This document shows, piece after piece, positions 15,892 through 22,826 of a stretch of 26,793 nucleotides of DNA. Under the pieces are notes generated by a model. The model was given only the letters and a program-made list of their open reading frames with translations. It was not told the origin of the DNA and ran no database searches. The position numbers and the translations under genes were made by a program. How positions within the stretch are numbered: the first letter of the stretch is position 1; each line of letters starts with the position of its first letter. The DNA comes from JAMXLO01 sp041487355 (GTDB lineage: Bacteria > Pseudomonadota > Alphaproteobacteria > Acetobacterales > Acetobacteraceae): NCBI GenBank assembly GCA_041487355.1, contig JBGPND010000055.1, positions 1 to 26,793 on the forward strand, in the 5' to 3' direction.

Positions 15892-16352
15892 CGTCGCGTC
15901 GCGTGCGGCTCGAGCCAGCCCATGCTTGCGCCGGGCTCGCAATCCGTCGTCGGCAGGAACGGCTTGATGTCGATCAGCGGCGTTCCATCGAGGCAATCCA
16001 GGTAGCGCACCTTCAGAGTATCGGGCGCCTCGAAACCCTCGAATGCGACGACAGCAAGCCCGATCGGATTGGGCCGCCGAGGCGTGCGGGTGGAGAACAC
16101 ACCGCGGGGCTGCCCGTCGAACGGTGGCGTGAACACCAGCTCCGGCTCGCGGGCAAGATGCAGCCAATAGAGCAGGATCAGGTGCGAGAACCCGTCGATG
16201 CTTTGCAGCCCAGCAACGAACTCCGGATACACACGCGCATGGCAAAGCGGTGCCGGATTGGGCTGCCTGCCGTTCCGCGGACACTCTTCGATCGCCCGCC
16301 AGGGAGTCGACAGCACGCCGATCGGCCTGACGGTGAAGCTGGGTTCTGGCAT
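15813..16352 (-). CDS. trmO: tRNA (N6-threonylcarbamoyladenosine(37)-N6)-methyltransferase TrmO
   Basis: This is a 179-residue protein of the TrmO/YaeB family, which uses S-adenosylmethionine to methylate t6A37 of some tRNAs. Visible signatures are TVRPIGVLSTPW at the N-terminus, VYPEFVAGLQSIDGFSHLILLYWLH, RGVFSTRTPRRPNPIGLAVV, and LDCLDGTPLIDIKPFLP. The start ATG at 16352 (MPEPSFTVRP) was chosen over longer versions that overlap the divergent CoA-transferase. The family domain ends near residue 152. The remaining proline/arginine-rich tail (RRPPPEPSPATRERE...) and the stop come from the palindromic repeat at 15804-15891. Many TrmO proteins have a short C-terminus, so function is probably retained. 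Confidence 0.9.
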   Translation of the reverse strand: MPEPSFTVRPIGVLSTPWRAIEECPRNGRQPNPAPLCHARVYPEFVAGLQSIDGFSHLILLYWLHLAREPELVFTPPFDGQPRGVFSTRTPRRPNPIGLAVVAFEGFEAPDTLKVRYLDCLDGTPLIDIKPFLPTTDCEPGASMGWLEPHATRRPPPEPSPATREREFRVPSPALAGEG

Positions 16353-16444
16353 GCAGACAGAACTAACCCATTGCACGCACCGCATGCCAGCTTGACTCAC
16401 GCGGGTGCCTGTCGGTTCATCTGGCGACGCGGGTGGGGGAGGCG

Positions 16445-17185
16445 ATGAGTTTGAGAAGCAAAGAGGTCGGCAGCTTCCACGAGGCGGTGCAGGACATCCC
16501 CGATGGGTCCACCATCGCATTCGGCGGCTTCGCCATGCCTGGCGTGCCGTTCAACCTGATCAAGGCCCTGCTCGAGCACGGGGCGAAGCACCTGACCCTG
16601 GTCGCCAACACCACCGGCGGGGCGCAGCAGCCGCGCATGCCGGACATCGGCATGCTGGTGGAGAACGGCCAGGTGAAGAAGGTGATCTGCGCCTTCACCG
16701 CCCCCACCCGCCCCACCGACGTGATCCCGTTCACGAAATACTACGAGTCCGGCGAGGTGGAAGCCGAACTGGTGCCGCAGGGCACGCTCGCCGAGCGGAT
16801 GCGTGCGGCCGGCGCCGGCATCCCGGCGTTCTACACGCCAACCGCGGTCGGCACGGAACTCGCCGAAGGGCGCGAGACACGGGTGATCAACGGCCGCGAA
16901 TACCTGCTGGAATACGCGTTGCCGCTCGATTACGCGTTCGTCCGCGCCACCCGCGCCGACACGTTCGGCAACCTGCAGTTCCATCGCTCGCAGCGCAATT
17001 TCTGCCCCGTAATGGCAACGGCCGCGCGCATCACCATCGCCGAGGTGGACGAAGACATCGTGCCGGCCGGCGTGATCGATCCCGATCAGGTCCACACGCC
17101 GGGCATCTTCGTGCATCGGCTGGTGAAGGTGCCGCCGCCGCCCGAAGGACTCTGGCCAACACGCCGGCAGGAGCGACGCCGATGA
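16445..17185 (+). CDS. 3-oxoacid-type CoA-transferase, subunit A
   Basis: This 246-residue subunit has IAFGGFAMPGVPFNLIKALLEHG at the N-terminal glycine-rich start, LTLVANTTGG, and the late EYALPLDYAFVRATRADTFGN block typical of class I CoA-transferase alpha subunits. These transfer CoA between a 3-oxoacid or short-chain acid and succinate or acetate. ATG 16445 follows a GGGGGAGG ribosome binding site; GTG 16433 is possible but less likely. It is coupled to subunit B by an ATGA overlap at 17182-17185. It is divergent from trmO across a 92-bp region that must hold its promoter; no clear promoter was identified. Confidence 0.93.
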   Translation: MSLRSKEVGSFHEAVQDIPDGSTIAFGGFAMPGVPFNLIKALLEHGAKHLTLVANTTGGAQQPRMPDIGMLVENGQVKKVICAFTAPTRPTDVIPFTKYYESGEVEAELVPQGTLAERMRAAGAGIPAFYTPTAVGTELAEGRETRVINGREYLLEYALPLDYAFVRATRADTFGNLQFHRSQRNFCPVMATAARITIAEVDEDIVPAGVIDPDQVHTPGIFVHRLVKVPPPPEGLWPTRRQERRR

Positions 17186-17859
17186 GCGGAACCGTCAAGG
17201 GACTCAACCGCCAGCAGATGGCGGACCGCGTGGCGTTCGAGTTCCAGGATGGCTGGATCGTCAATCTCGGCGTGGGCATTCCGACACTCTGTTCCAACAC
17301 CGATATCGGCGATCGCGACCTGATCTACCACTCGGAGAATGGCGTGATCGGCTATGGCCCGATCGCTCCGCCGGGCGAGGAGGACCTCAACCTGGTGAAT
17401 GCCGGCGGCCAGAATGTCACGCTGAGACCGGGCGCGGCGGTGGTGCACCACGCGGACTCGTTCGGCATCATCCGCGGCGGGCATATCGATGTGACCGTGA
17501 TGGGTGCCTACGAGGTGGCGCGCAACGGCGACTTCGCCAACTGGAAGATTGCCGGCGCCAGGGGCGGCGGCATCGGCGGCGCGATGGACCTCGCCGCCTG
17601 CGCCAAGCGCGTGTTCATCATCATGGAACAGACGACGCGCGGCGGTGCACCACGGCTGGTCGATCGATGCGCATTGCCGGTGACGGCGCGCGGCGTGGTG
17701 AAGCTGGTCGCGACGAACTACGGACTGTTCGAGCCGACCGGCGATGGGTTCCGGATTCGCGAGATTGCGCCTGGCATCACGCTTGACGAGGTGCACGCGA
17801 CAGTCGGCTGCAAGCTGACTGTGCCCGAGAACCTGCCGACGGTTCGGCTGGTCGGCTGA
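17182..17859 (+). CDS. 3-oxoacid-type CoA-transferase, subunit B
   Basis: This 225-residue beta subunit contains the catalytic-glutamate motif SENGVIGYGP, with E52 forming the gamma-glutamyl-CoA thioester. It also has VNLGVGIPTLCSNT, GGHIDVTVMGAYEVARNGD and the GGGIGGAMDL glycine run. It follows subunit A with an ATGA overlap, and together they make a heteromeric CoA-transferase. The substrate (acetoacetate, 3-oxoadipate or another acid) cannot be decided from these residues. The stop at 17857-17859 directly abuts a perfect palindrome that can act as terminator. Confidence 0.94.
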   Translation: MSGTVKGLNRQQMADRVAFEFQDGWIVNLGVGIPTLCSNTDIGDRDLIYHSENGVIGYGPIAPPGEEDLNLVNAGGQNVTLRPGAAVVHHADSFGIIRGGHIDVTVMGAYEVARNGDFANWKIAGARGGGIGGAMDLAACAKRVFIIMEQTTRGGAPRLVDRCALPVTARGVVKLVATNYGLFEPTGDGFRIREIAPGITLDEVHATVGCKLTVPENLPTVRLVG

Positions 17860-17944
17860 CCCCTCCCCCAACCCCCTCCCGCAAGGGGAGGGGGAGAAGG
17901 TACGACACTCCCCCTCCCCTTGCGGGAGGGGGTTGGGGGAGGGG
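17860..17944. repeat. Perfect 37-bp inverted repeat (family A), likely bidirectional terminator
   Basis: The arms 17860-17896 and 17908-17944 are exact reverse complements around an 11-bp loop. It belongs to the same C-rich family as the copies in hpnI and trmO. It lies between the convergent CoA-transferase B and DUF169 genes, where a strong hairpin would stop transcription from both sides. Confidence 0.9.
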
Positions 17945-17955
17945 TTGGAAGCGCC

Positions 17956-18771
17956 TCAGCTCTTCCCAGCGTAGCTCTTCGCCATGCCCTCCGCCGGTTC
18001 GGCCTGCGGGCCGAACGGCATGATCGGATAGCGCAGCCCCGCCTTCGCCAGCCCCTGCAGCCCGGTCACCGCACGCTGCAGGTCCGCCGCCGGACACGCC
18101 ATCAGCATCTCGTCGTCCGCCACCGCGCCGTAGCGCCGTTCGGCGTAGCATGGGATCGACAGGGAAACCTCGCGCGTCTTCAGCGCATGGCCCCAACTGT
18201 CGGCGCAGGCGCTCTCGCCGGTGATGGAGAAGTCGTAGCGGCGATAGTTCCGCCACTGCAGCCCGTTGATGAACAGGATCATCTGCGCCGGGTTGCCATA
18301 GAACAGGCAGATATCCGGCGGATCGAGCCGCGCCGCACGCAGCGGCGCCACGACCATCCCGTGATAGCGTCCAGGCGGCACGCGCGGCATGCCGGCCTGA
18401 TGCGCGGCGGCGGCCTCGCGGTTCTCGAACCACACGCCCTCCATCTTCCGCCCAGAGGTGTAGATCTCCCCCGGCGCGTCGAGCCCGATCACGCTCGAGC
18501 AGGAGGAGAACGATGGGATATTCTCGGTGGTGATGCCAAGCGTGAATCCGGCCATGCGCGCCTGGGTCACCAACTGGCAGGTGGAAAATGTCTTACCCTT
18601 CGGCGGCCGGCGCAGGCCGGGCACGTTCGCCATCTCGTCGAGATCCTCGAACAGCTTCATGCCGATCGCGAAGGTGCGCAGGCGCAGGAGCTGGTTGAGC
18701 TGCTCCGCCAGCTCGGCGATGGCCTTGCCGTCCAATGGCGGGGCTTCGGCAATCGTTGGTGCATCGTTCAT
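17956..18771 (-). CDS. DUF169 domain protein
   Basis: This is a 271-residue protein of the uncharacterised DUF169 family, recognised by FAIGMKLFEDLDEM near the N-terminus, TFSTCQLVTQARMAGFTLGI, CSSVIGLDAPGE, PDICLFYGNPAQMILFINGLQW, and the closing YPIMPFGPQAEPAEGMAKSYAG. Several conserved cysteines (STCQ, SSCSSV, GESACAD) could bind metal, but no function is established. The ATG at 18771 has AGGAGA upstream. Convergent with the CoA-transferase genes, it is not in their operon. No membrane segments are seen. Confidence 0.85.
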   Translation of the reverse strand: MNDAPTIAEAPPLDGKAIAELAEQLNQLLRLRTFAIGMKLFEDLDEMANVPGLRRPPKGKTFSTCQLVTQARMAGFTLGITTENIPSFSSCSSVIGLDAPGEIYTSGRKMEGVWFENREAAAAHQAGMPRVPPGRYHGMVVAPLRAARLDPPDICLFYGNPAQMILFINGLQWRNYRRYDFSITGESACADSWGHALKTREVSLSIPCYAERRYGAVADDEMLMACPAADLQRAVTGLQGLAKAGLRYPIMPFGPQAEPAEGMAKSYAGKS

Positions 18772-18799
18772 CGCTGCGTCTCCTGAACGGGATGCGGCA

Positions 18800-18906
18800 G
18801 GCTACAGCAGGTTCAGGTGACTGGAAATGCGCGGTGCTTTGGTGGGTTACGCTGCGCTCACCCACCCTACGAACCTGTAGGGTGGGTGAGCGCAGCGTAA
18901 CCCACC
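18800..18906. repeat. Inverted repeat (family B) between DUF169 and permease genes
   Basis: Perfect 30-bp arms, 18841-18870 and 18877-18906, with a 6-bp loop (GGTGGGTTACGCTGCGCTCA... layout). A GCAGGTTCAGGTGACTGGAA-type segment near 18806 matches the outer segment of the copy at 12288-12445. It lies just downstream of the damaged permease gene. Confidence 0.88.
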
Positions 18907-18925
18907 ATCTTCCAGCGCAACCGGC

Positions 18926-19765
18926 TCAGCTCAGCGCGCGGCGCACCGCGAAGCCCGCGACAGTCAGCGTGGTGACGGCGATCAGCGCCATCGGCCAGGC
19001 AAACACGAACACCCCCAGCATCGCCTGCAGCAGCATCACGCTGTCGAGGAACGGCAGACGGAACCACAGCAGCGCCGCGGCGATGACGATGTTGGCGTCG
19101 ATCAGCCCGACGATGATGCCGGGCAAGGCCTTGCCCGGCAGGATTTCCGCCGGGCGCAGCGGCGTCACCAGCAGTTGCTCGAAGGTGCCCAGCTCGCGCT
19201 CGCGCGCCAGGGAAAGCGCGCTGATCAGCAGTGCCATGATCATCGACAGCACACAGACCAGGCCGGGCAGGATGAACCACGTGCTCTCGAGCGTCGGATT
19301 GAACCAGTCGCGTGTCAGCAGGACCACCGGAACTTTCCGGGTTGGATGCAGGTCGTGGGCGAAGCTCGCGACGATGGCGGCGGCGTAGCCCTGCGCCATC
19401 AGCGCGGAGTTGGAGCCCCGCGCGTCCAGCAACTGCGCCTGCGCCACGCGGCCGGCCAGCACGTCGGCGGAGAAATGCTGCGGTACGTGCAGCACCACCG
19501 CGACCGTCTTGGCATCCAGCGCAGCGCGCGCCTGCGTCGGCGTGGCGAAGGACCCTGTCACCTGGAACGCCGGCGAGATGGCAAAGCGGCGCACCAGTTC
19601 GGCCGATTGCGCACCGGCGTCGTCGTTCCAGATGCCGAGCGGCACGTCCGTCACGTCGTAGCTGGCGGCGTAAGCAAACAGCAGCACCTGCACCGTCGGC
19701 GGCACCAGGATGACAAAGCGCGTGCGCGGGTCCTTCCAGAGCCCGGCCAGCTCTTTCATGATCAA
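18926..19765 (-). pseudogene. ABC-2 type transporter permease, apparently internally deleted and lacking a normal start
   Basis: The 279-residue product resembles YhhJ/YbhR-type ABC-2 permeases (normally about 370-380 aa). It has an N-terminal helix with KELAGLWKDPRTRFVILVPP, the extracytoplasmic domain with YDVTDVPLGIWNDD, then FILPGLVCVLSMIMALLISALSLARERELGTFEQLLVTPLR and GKALPGIIVGLIDANIVI. After LPFLDSVMLLQAMLGVF it jumps to what looks like the last helix (WPMALIAVTTLTVAGFAVRRAL), so two helices and the usual ARTQQQA/LNPL segments (about 90-100 residues) seem missing. Upstream, family-like residues RRILALI continue before the TTG at 19765 with no usable start codon. No ATPase or HlyD-like partner is present. 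It is probably non-functional. Confidence 0.65.
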
Positions 19766-19986
19766 GGCGAGGATACGCCGGGCCCGGTCTGCTGAAGGTC
19801 TACGGCGATCTGGGGCTGACCGCCCTGCCGCTCGGTCCGGACGGGTTGCCGCTGCCGGAATCGCCCGATGAGACGCCGGAGGCGCGGCAGTACCTGGTCT
19901 GTGTCGCCGAGCGCGACCTGACCACGCTGCTGCCGCTGTTGCCGCAGCTCGCCAACAACCAGGATATCGTGCCGGCCGCCGCGTAG
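19762..19986 (+). pseudogene. Orphan C-terminal gene fragment without start codon
   Basis: An open frame on the plus strand reads GPGLLKVYGDLGLTALPL, ESPDETPEARQYLVCVAE, then RDLTTLLPLLPQLANNQD and ends at TAG 19984-19986. It has no ATG/GTG start before a TGA at 19759, and its 5' end meets the head of the damaged permease near 19780. The stop codon lies within the left arm of the repeat at 19983-20057. It reads like the tail of a lost gene joined by deletion. The parent family is not recognised. Confidence 0.4.
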
Positions 19987-20057
19987 GGCGGATCAGCGTA
20001 GCGCAATCCGCCGGTCCACGGAGCTACGGCGGATTGCGCTACGCTGATCCGCCCTAC
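19983..20057. repeat. Perfect 31-bp inverted repeat (family B) upstream of rmuC
   Basis: The arms 19983-20013 and 20027-20057 are exact reverse complements around a 13-bp loop, with GTAGGGCGGATCAGCGTAGC-type arms related to the elements at 12321 and 18841. It ends about 50 bp before the rmuC start and supplies the stop codon of the upstream fragment. Confidence 0.9.
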
Positions 20058-20107
20058 GACTCGCGCGCGCCGGCGCATAATCCAGGCGAACAGTCCGAGG
20101 TGCCTCC

Positions 20108-21286
20108 ATGCTGACCGAGCTGCTTGCCGTCCTCGCGGCACTGTCCGCTGCCGCCGCCGGCGTCGCGTTGCTCGTCGTGCTGCGCCAGGCGAGCGTGCTG
20201 CAACGTCTGCGCCTGCTGGCCGAGCAGGGACTGGCCGGAACGCGGAGCGAGGCGGAGACCACGCGCGCGGCGCTGTCCCGTGAACAGGGTCAGCAGCGCC
20301 AGGAGGTCGGCGCCCACTTCGAGGGCATCCGCGCGATGCTGGAGAGCAAACTCCGGGAAATGCGCGACGGCAACGAGACGAAACTGGCGGAAATCCAGAA
20401 GACGGTGAACGAGCAGCTCCACGCCGCGGTGGAGAAGCAGATGAACGAAAGCTTCAATCGGGTGATCGACCAGTTCACCGCGGTGCAGAAGGCGATGGGC
20501 GACGTGCAGGCGGTCACCGCGCAGATCGGCGACATCAAGCGGCTGTTCTCCAACGTGAAGACGCGCGGCGGCTGGGGCGAGACGCAGGTGCGCGCCATGC
20601 TGGACGACATCCTGCCGCCCGGAGAGTACGTGACCAACTGCAAGGTGCGGCCCGACAGCGACGATGCGGTGGAGTTCGCCGTGCGGATGCCGATGAAGGG
20701 TGAGGACCGACCGTTGCTGCCGATCGATGCCAAGTTCCCGGTGGAGGACTACGAACGGCTGCTGGCGGCTTCGGATGCCGGGGATGCGGAGGCGGAGCGC
20801 GCCGCCACGCGCATGCTGGAACGGCGAATGCGCGACGAGGCGAAGAAGATCGCGGCGAAGTACATCAACCCGCCCGTCACGGTGGAATTCGCCGTGCTCT
20901 ATCTGCCGACCGACGCGCTGTATGCCGAGGTGGCGCGCATTCCGGGCCTGATCGACGACATCGGTCGGGAATGTCGCGTGCTGGTGATGGGGCCAAGCCT
21001 GTTTCCCGCACTGCTGCGCACGATCCACCTGGGCTTCGTTACGCTGGCGCTGGAGCAGAAGGCGGATCAGATCCGTGACCTGCTGGGAGCGACGCGCACC
21101 GAGATGCTGAAGATGGATGATGTGCTGGAGCGGCTGGCCAAGCAGGCGGGAACGTTCAGCAACACGATCGAAAACGCCCGTCGGCGTACGCGAGCGGTGG
21201 GTCGCAGGCTGCGCGGCGTGGAGGCGATCGAAGCGGAGCGCGCCGAACAGTTGCTGGAGCTGGAATCTGAAACGCTGGACGAGTGA
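20108..21286 (+). CDS. rmuC: DNA recombination protein RmuC
   Basis: The predicted protein has 392 residues. An N-terminal hydrophobic helix (about residues 3-25) is followed by a coiled-coil region (about 30-130, rich in E/Q/R) and the RmuC nuclease-like domain: GGWGETQVRAMLDDILPPGEY, PLLPIDAKFPVEDYERLL, KKIAAKYINPPVTVEFAVLYLPTDALYAEV and VMGPSLFPALLRTIHLGF. RmuC limits inversion at short inverted repeats in E. coli, which is of interest in a region this rich in inverted repeats, though that link is only suggestive. Length is near the family norm. The start ATG at 20108 has a weak GAGGTGCC-like upstream sequence. It stands alone. Confidence 0.95.
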   Translation: MLTELLAVLAALSAAAAGVALLVVLRQASVLQRLRLLAEQGLAGTRSEAETTRAALSREQGQQRQEVGAHFEGIRAMLESKLREMRDGNETKLAEIQKTVNEQLHAAVEKQMNESFNRVIDQFTAVQKAMGDVQAVTAQIGDIKRLFSNVKTRGGWGETQVRAMLDDILPPGEYVTNCKVRPDSDDAVEFAVRMPMKGEDRPLLPIDAKFPVEDYERLLAASDAGDAEAERAATRMLERRMRDEAKKIAAKYINPPVTVEFAVLYLPTDALYAEVARIPGLIDDIGRECRVLVMGPSLFPALLRTIHLGFVTLALEQKADQIRDLLGATRTEMLKMDDVLERLAKQAGTFSNTIENARRRTRAVGRRLRGVEAIEAERAEQLLELESETLDE

Positions 21287-21346
21287 TGCCGGGGAGGGAT
21301 TATGCCGTCGAGCGGGGGCGATGACTCGTTGTCGCCGATCGACCCC

Positions 21347-21475
21347 TGTCATTGCGAGGAGCGCAGCGACCCCCGGGTCAATCCCCGGATCAAGTCCGGG
21401 GACGGGGGCAGGCGCGGCAATCTCGATCGTAGTGCGCACTCGGCCCGAGATTGCTTCGCTCCGCTCGCAATGACA
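21347..21475. repeat. Composite nested repeat between rmuC and the DUF4239 gene
   Basis: The outer inverted arms are 21347-21370 (TGTCATTGCGAGGAGCGCAG type) and 21450-21475. Inside them, 21371-21405 holds the CCCCGG-n-CCGGGG dispersed palindrome. Both are common repeat types that yield spurious HCERSEAIS-like peptides. It occupies most of the 270-bp gap between convergent genes; nothing else is seen there. Confidence 0.75.
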
Positions 21476-21556
21476 GTCGTGCGTGATGCCCACCAATTGC
21501 GTCACACACTCTTGCGCGGGCACGACGTTACCACTCAAGACCTACGCCCGGCGGTA

Positions 21557-22315
21557 TTACTGATTCATGTGGGCCAGCGCCGTTGCAACAGGTGCGCGCG
21601 AAATCCGCACCACGCCGTCGAACGGTGTGTCGAGATCGACGATCAGAAAGATCGCCGCCGAGATCGATGCGGCGGCAAGTACCAGCGTTACCACCACGAT
21701 GCGATTGCGCGGTGCATTGTAGCCGAAGCTGGCGAAACACAACGTCAGCCAGAACACCAGGATGATCAGGAACGGGCTCGACACCTGGCTGTAGGATTGT
21801 CCGACGATCGTCCAGTGTTGCGCGAACAGGCTGCGAAGCTGGGCGCCCGCCTGGTTGGCAACGCGCCGCAGATGCGCATTGCTGGGCTGCAATGCCTGGA
21901 TCGCCTCGTCGAGCTGCCCCAGGATTCCTGCTGTCCCTTCATCGTCGAGCGCCGGTTTCGCGCCATTCTCCGGCCATGCCGCCTGCAGAACATGCTCGGC
22001 GTAGCTGCGCAGCAAGGCGCGCGCGGCGTCCGCATCCGGACCATACGCCACCAACGTACGGTTCAGCACGAGCAGTTGCGTGCCAAGCCGATGGATCTCG
22101 GTATCGACGTCGTCAAACGATTTCTTCAGCGACGCGGTCATCAAGCCCAGAACCAGCGACGACATGACGACGATCATGCCGATGCTCAGCTTGACGACTT
22201 CGTGCGTGTCTCTGCCTCGGCATTCCGCGGGCAGCTTCGGATGCAGCCACAGCGCCAGCATCGCGGCGCCGAACAGGCAGCCGAACACAACAAGGCCAAC
22301 CACAACCTCGGACAT
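21557..22315 (-). CDS. DUF4239 (bestrophin-like) membrane protein
   Basis: This is a 252-residue protein with two N-terminal membrane helices (about residues 4-24 and 42-62, the second in IGMIVVMSSLVLGLMTASLKKSF). A soluble helical region follows (about 65-180, including DVDTEIHRLGTQLLVLNRTL and YGPDADAARALLRSYAE). Two C-terminal helices come last (about 184-204 and 207-228, FLIILVFWLTLCFASFGYNAP). This topology and the VLGLMTASLKKSFD segment match DUF4239 proteins. Function is unknown; a channel-like role is only suggested by distant similarity to bestrophins. It is the last of a run of minus-strand genes and starts 10 bp after the stop of the hydratase small subunit, so it may be cotranscribed with it. 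Confidence 0.75.
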   Translation of the reverse strand: MSEVVVGLVVFGCLFGAAMLALWLHPKLPAECRGRDTHEVVKLSIGMIVVMSSLVLGLMTASLKKSFDDVDTEIHRLGTQLLVLNRTLVAYGPDADAARALLRSYAEHVLQAAWPENGAKPALDDEGTAGILGQLDEAIQALQPSNAHLRRVANQAGAQLRSLFAQHWTIVGQSYSQVSSPFLIILVFWLTLCFASFGYNAPRNRIVVVTLVLAAASISAAIFLIVDLDTPFDGVVRISRAPVATALAHMNQ

Positions 22316-22325
22316 CGGGCGAGGA

Positions 22326-22826
22326 TCAGGCGGATCGTGGTGCGATCAGCCCCTCGCGTTCGAGCACCGGATAGACGCCGCCGCCCAGCATCATCGACAG
22401 GAGCTGTTCGGGCACCGGCAGCACTTGCAGCACCTGGTTGGTGCGTGGGTTGCGCACGGACCACTTGTCGATGTCGAGTTCGGCCGTGTCGCCCTCCTGG
22501 AAGGCCGTGGATACGCCGGGACATTCGCAGGCCAACAGCCCGTAGTTCACTGCATTGCGGAAAAACAACCCGTTGATCGTCTCCGCCAACAGGAAACCGA
22601 GGCCGCAATTGCGCAAGGACCGCGCCGCCGGACGCGACGAGCCCATGCCGTAGTTGAACCCGCCGACGATGGCGTCGCCGTTTTGCACCTGATCCACCCA
22701 GCCCGGCCGGTTGGCCTGGAACACCGCGCGCGCCTGCTCCTCCGGGCTGCGATACAGGTACGGCCCCGGCAGCATCAGGTCGGTGTTGATGTTGTCGCCG
22801 AATTTCCACACGCGCCCGGCCATCAT
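22326..22826 (-). CDS. Aconitase-family hydratase, small subunit (LeuD-like)
   Basis: This 166-residue swivel-domain subunit contains WKFGDNINTDLMLPGPYLY, GGFNYGMGSSRPAARSL (the usual GxNFGxGSSRE loop, with RP in place of RE) and NAVNYGLLACE. It begins at ATG 22826, overlapping the large subunit's stop (ATGA, 22823-22826), so the subunits are coupled. Family members hydrate or dehydrate 3-isopropylmalate, citraconate, homoaconitate or dimethylmaleate. The altered GSSR-P instead of GSSR-E and the non-leucine neighbourhood (CaiB-like gene, no leuA or leuB) argue against a plain leucine biosynthetic role. Confidence 0.9.
   Translation of the reverse strand: MMAGRVWKFGDNINTDLMLPGPYLYRSPEEQARAVFQANRPGWVDQVQNGDAIVGGFNYGMGSSRPAARSLRNCGLGFLLAETINGLFFRNAVNYGLLACECPGVSTAFQEGDTAELDIDKWSVRNPRTNQVLQVLPVPEQLLSMMLGGGVYPVLEREGLIAPRSA

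Noticed and set aside
20054..21538. A 494-codon minus-strand frame opposite rmuC with an HCERSEAIS-like N-terminus
   Set aside because: The N-terminus is a translation of a dispersed repeat and the rest is antisense to RmuC.
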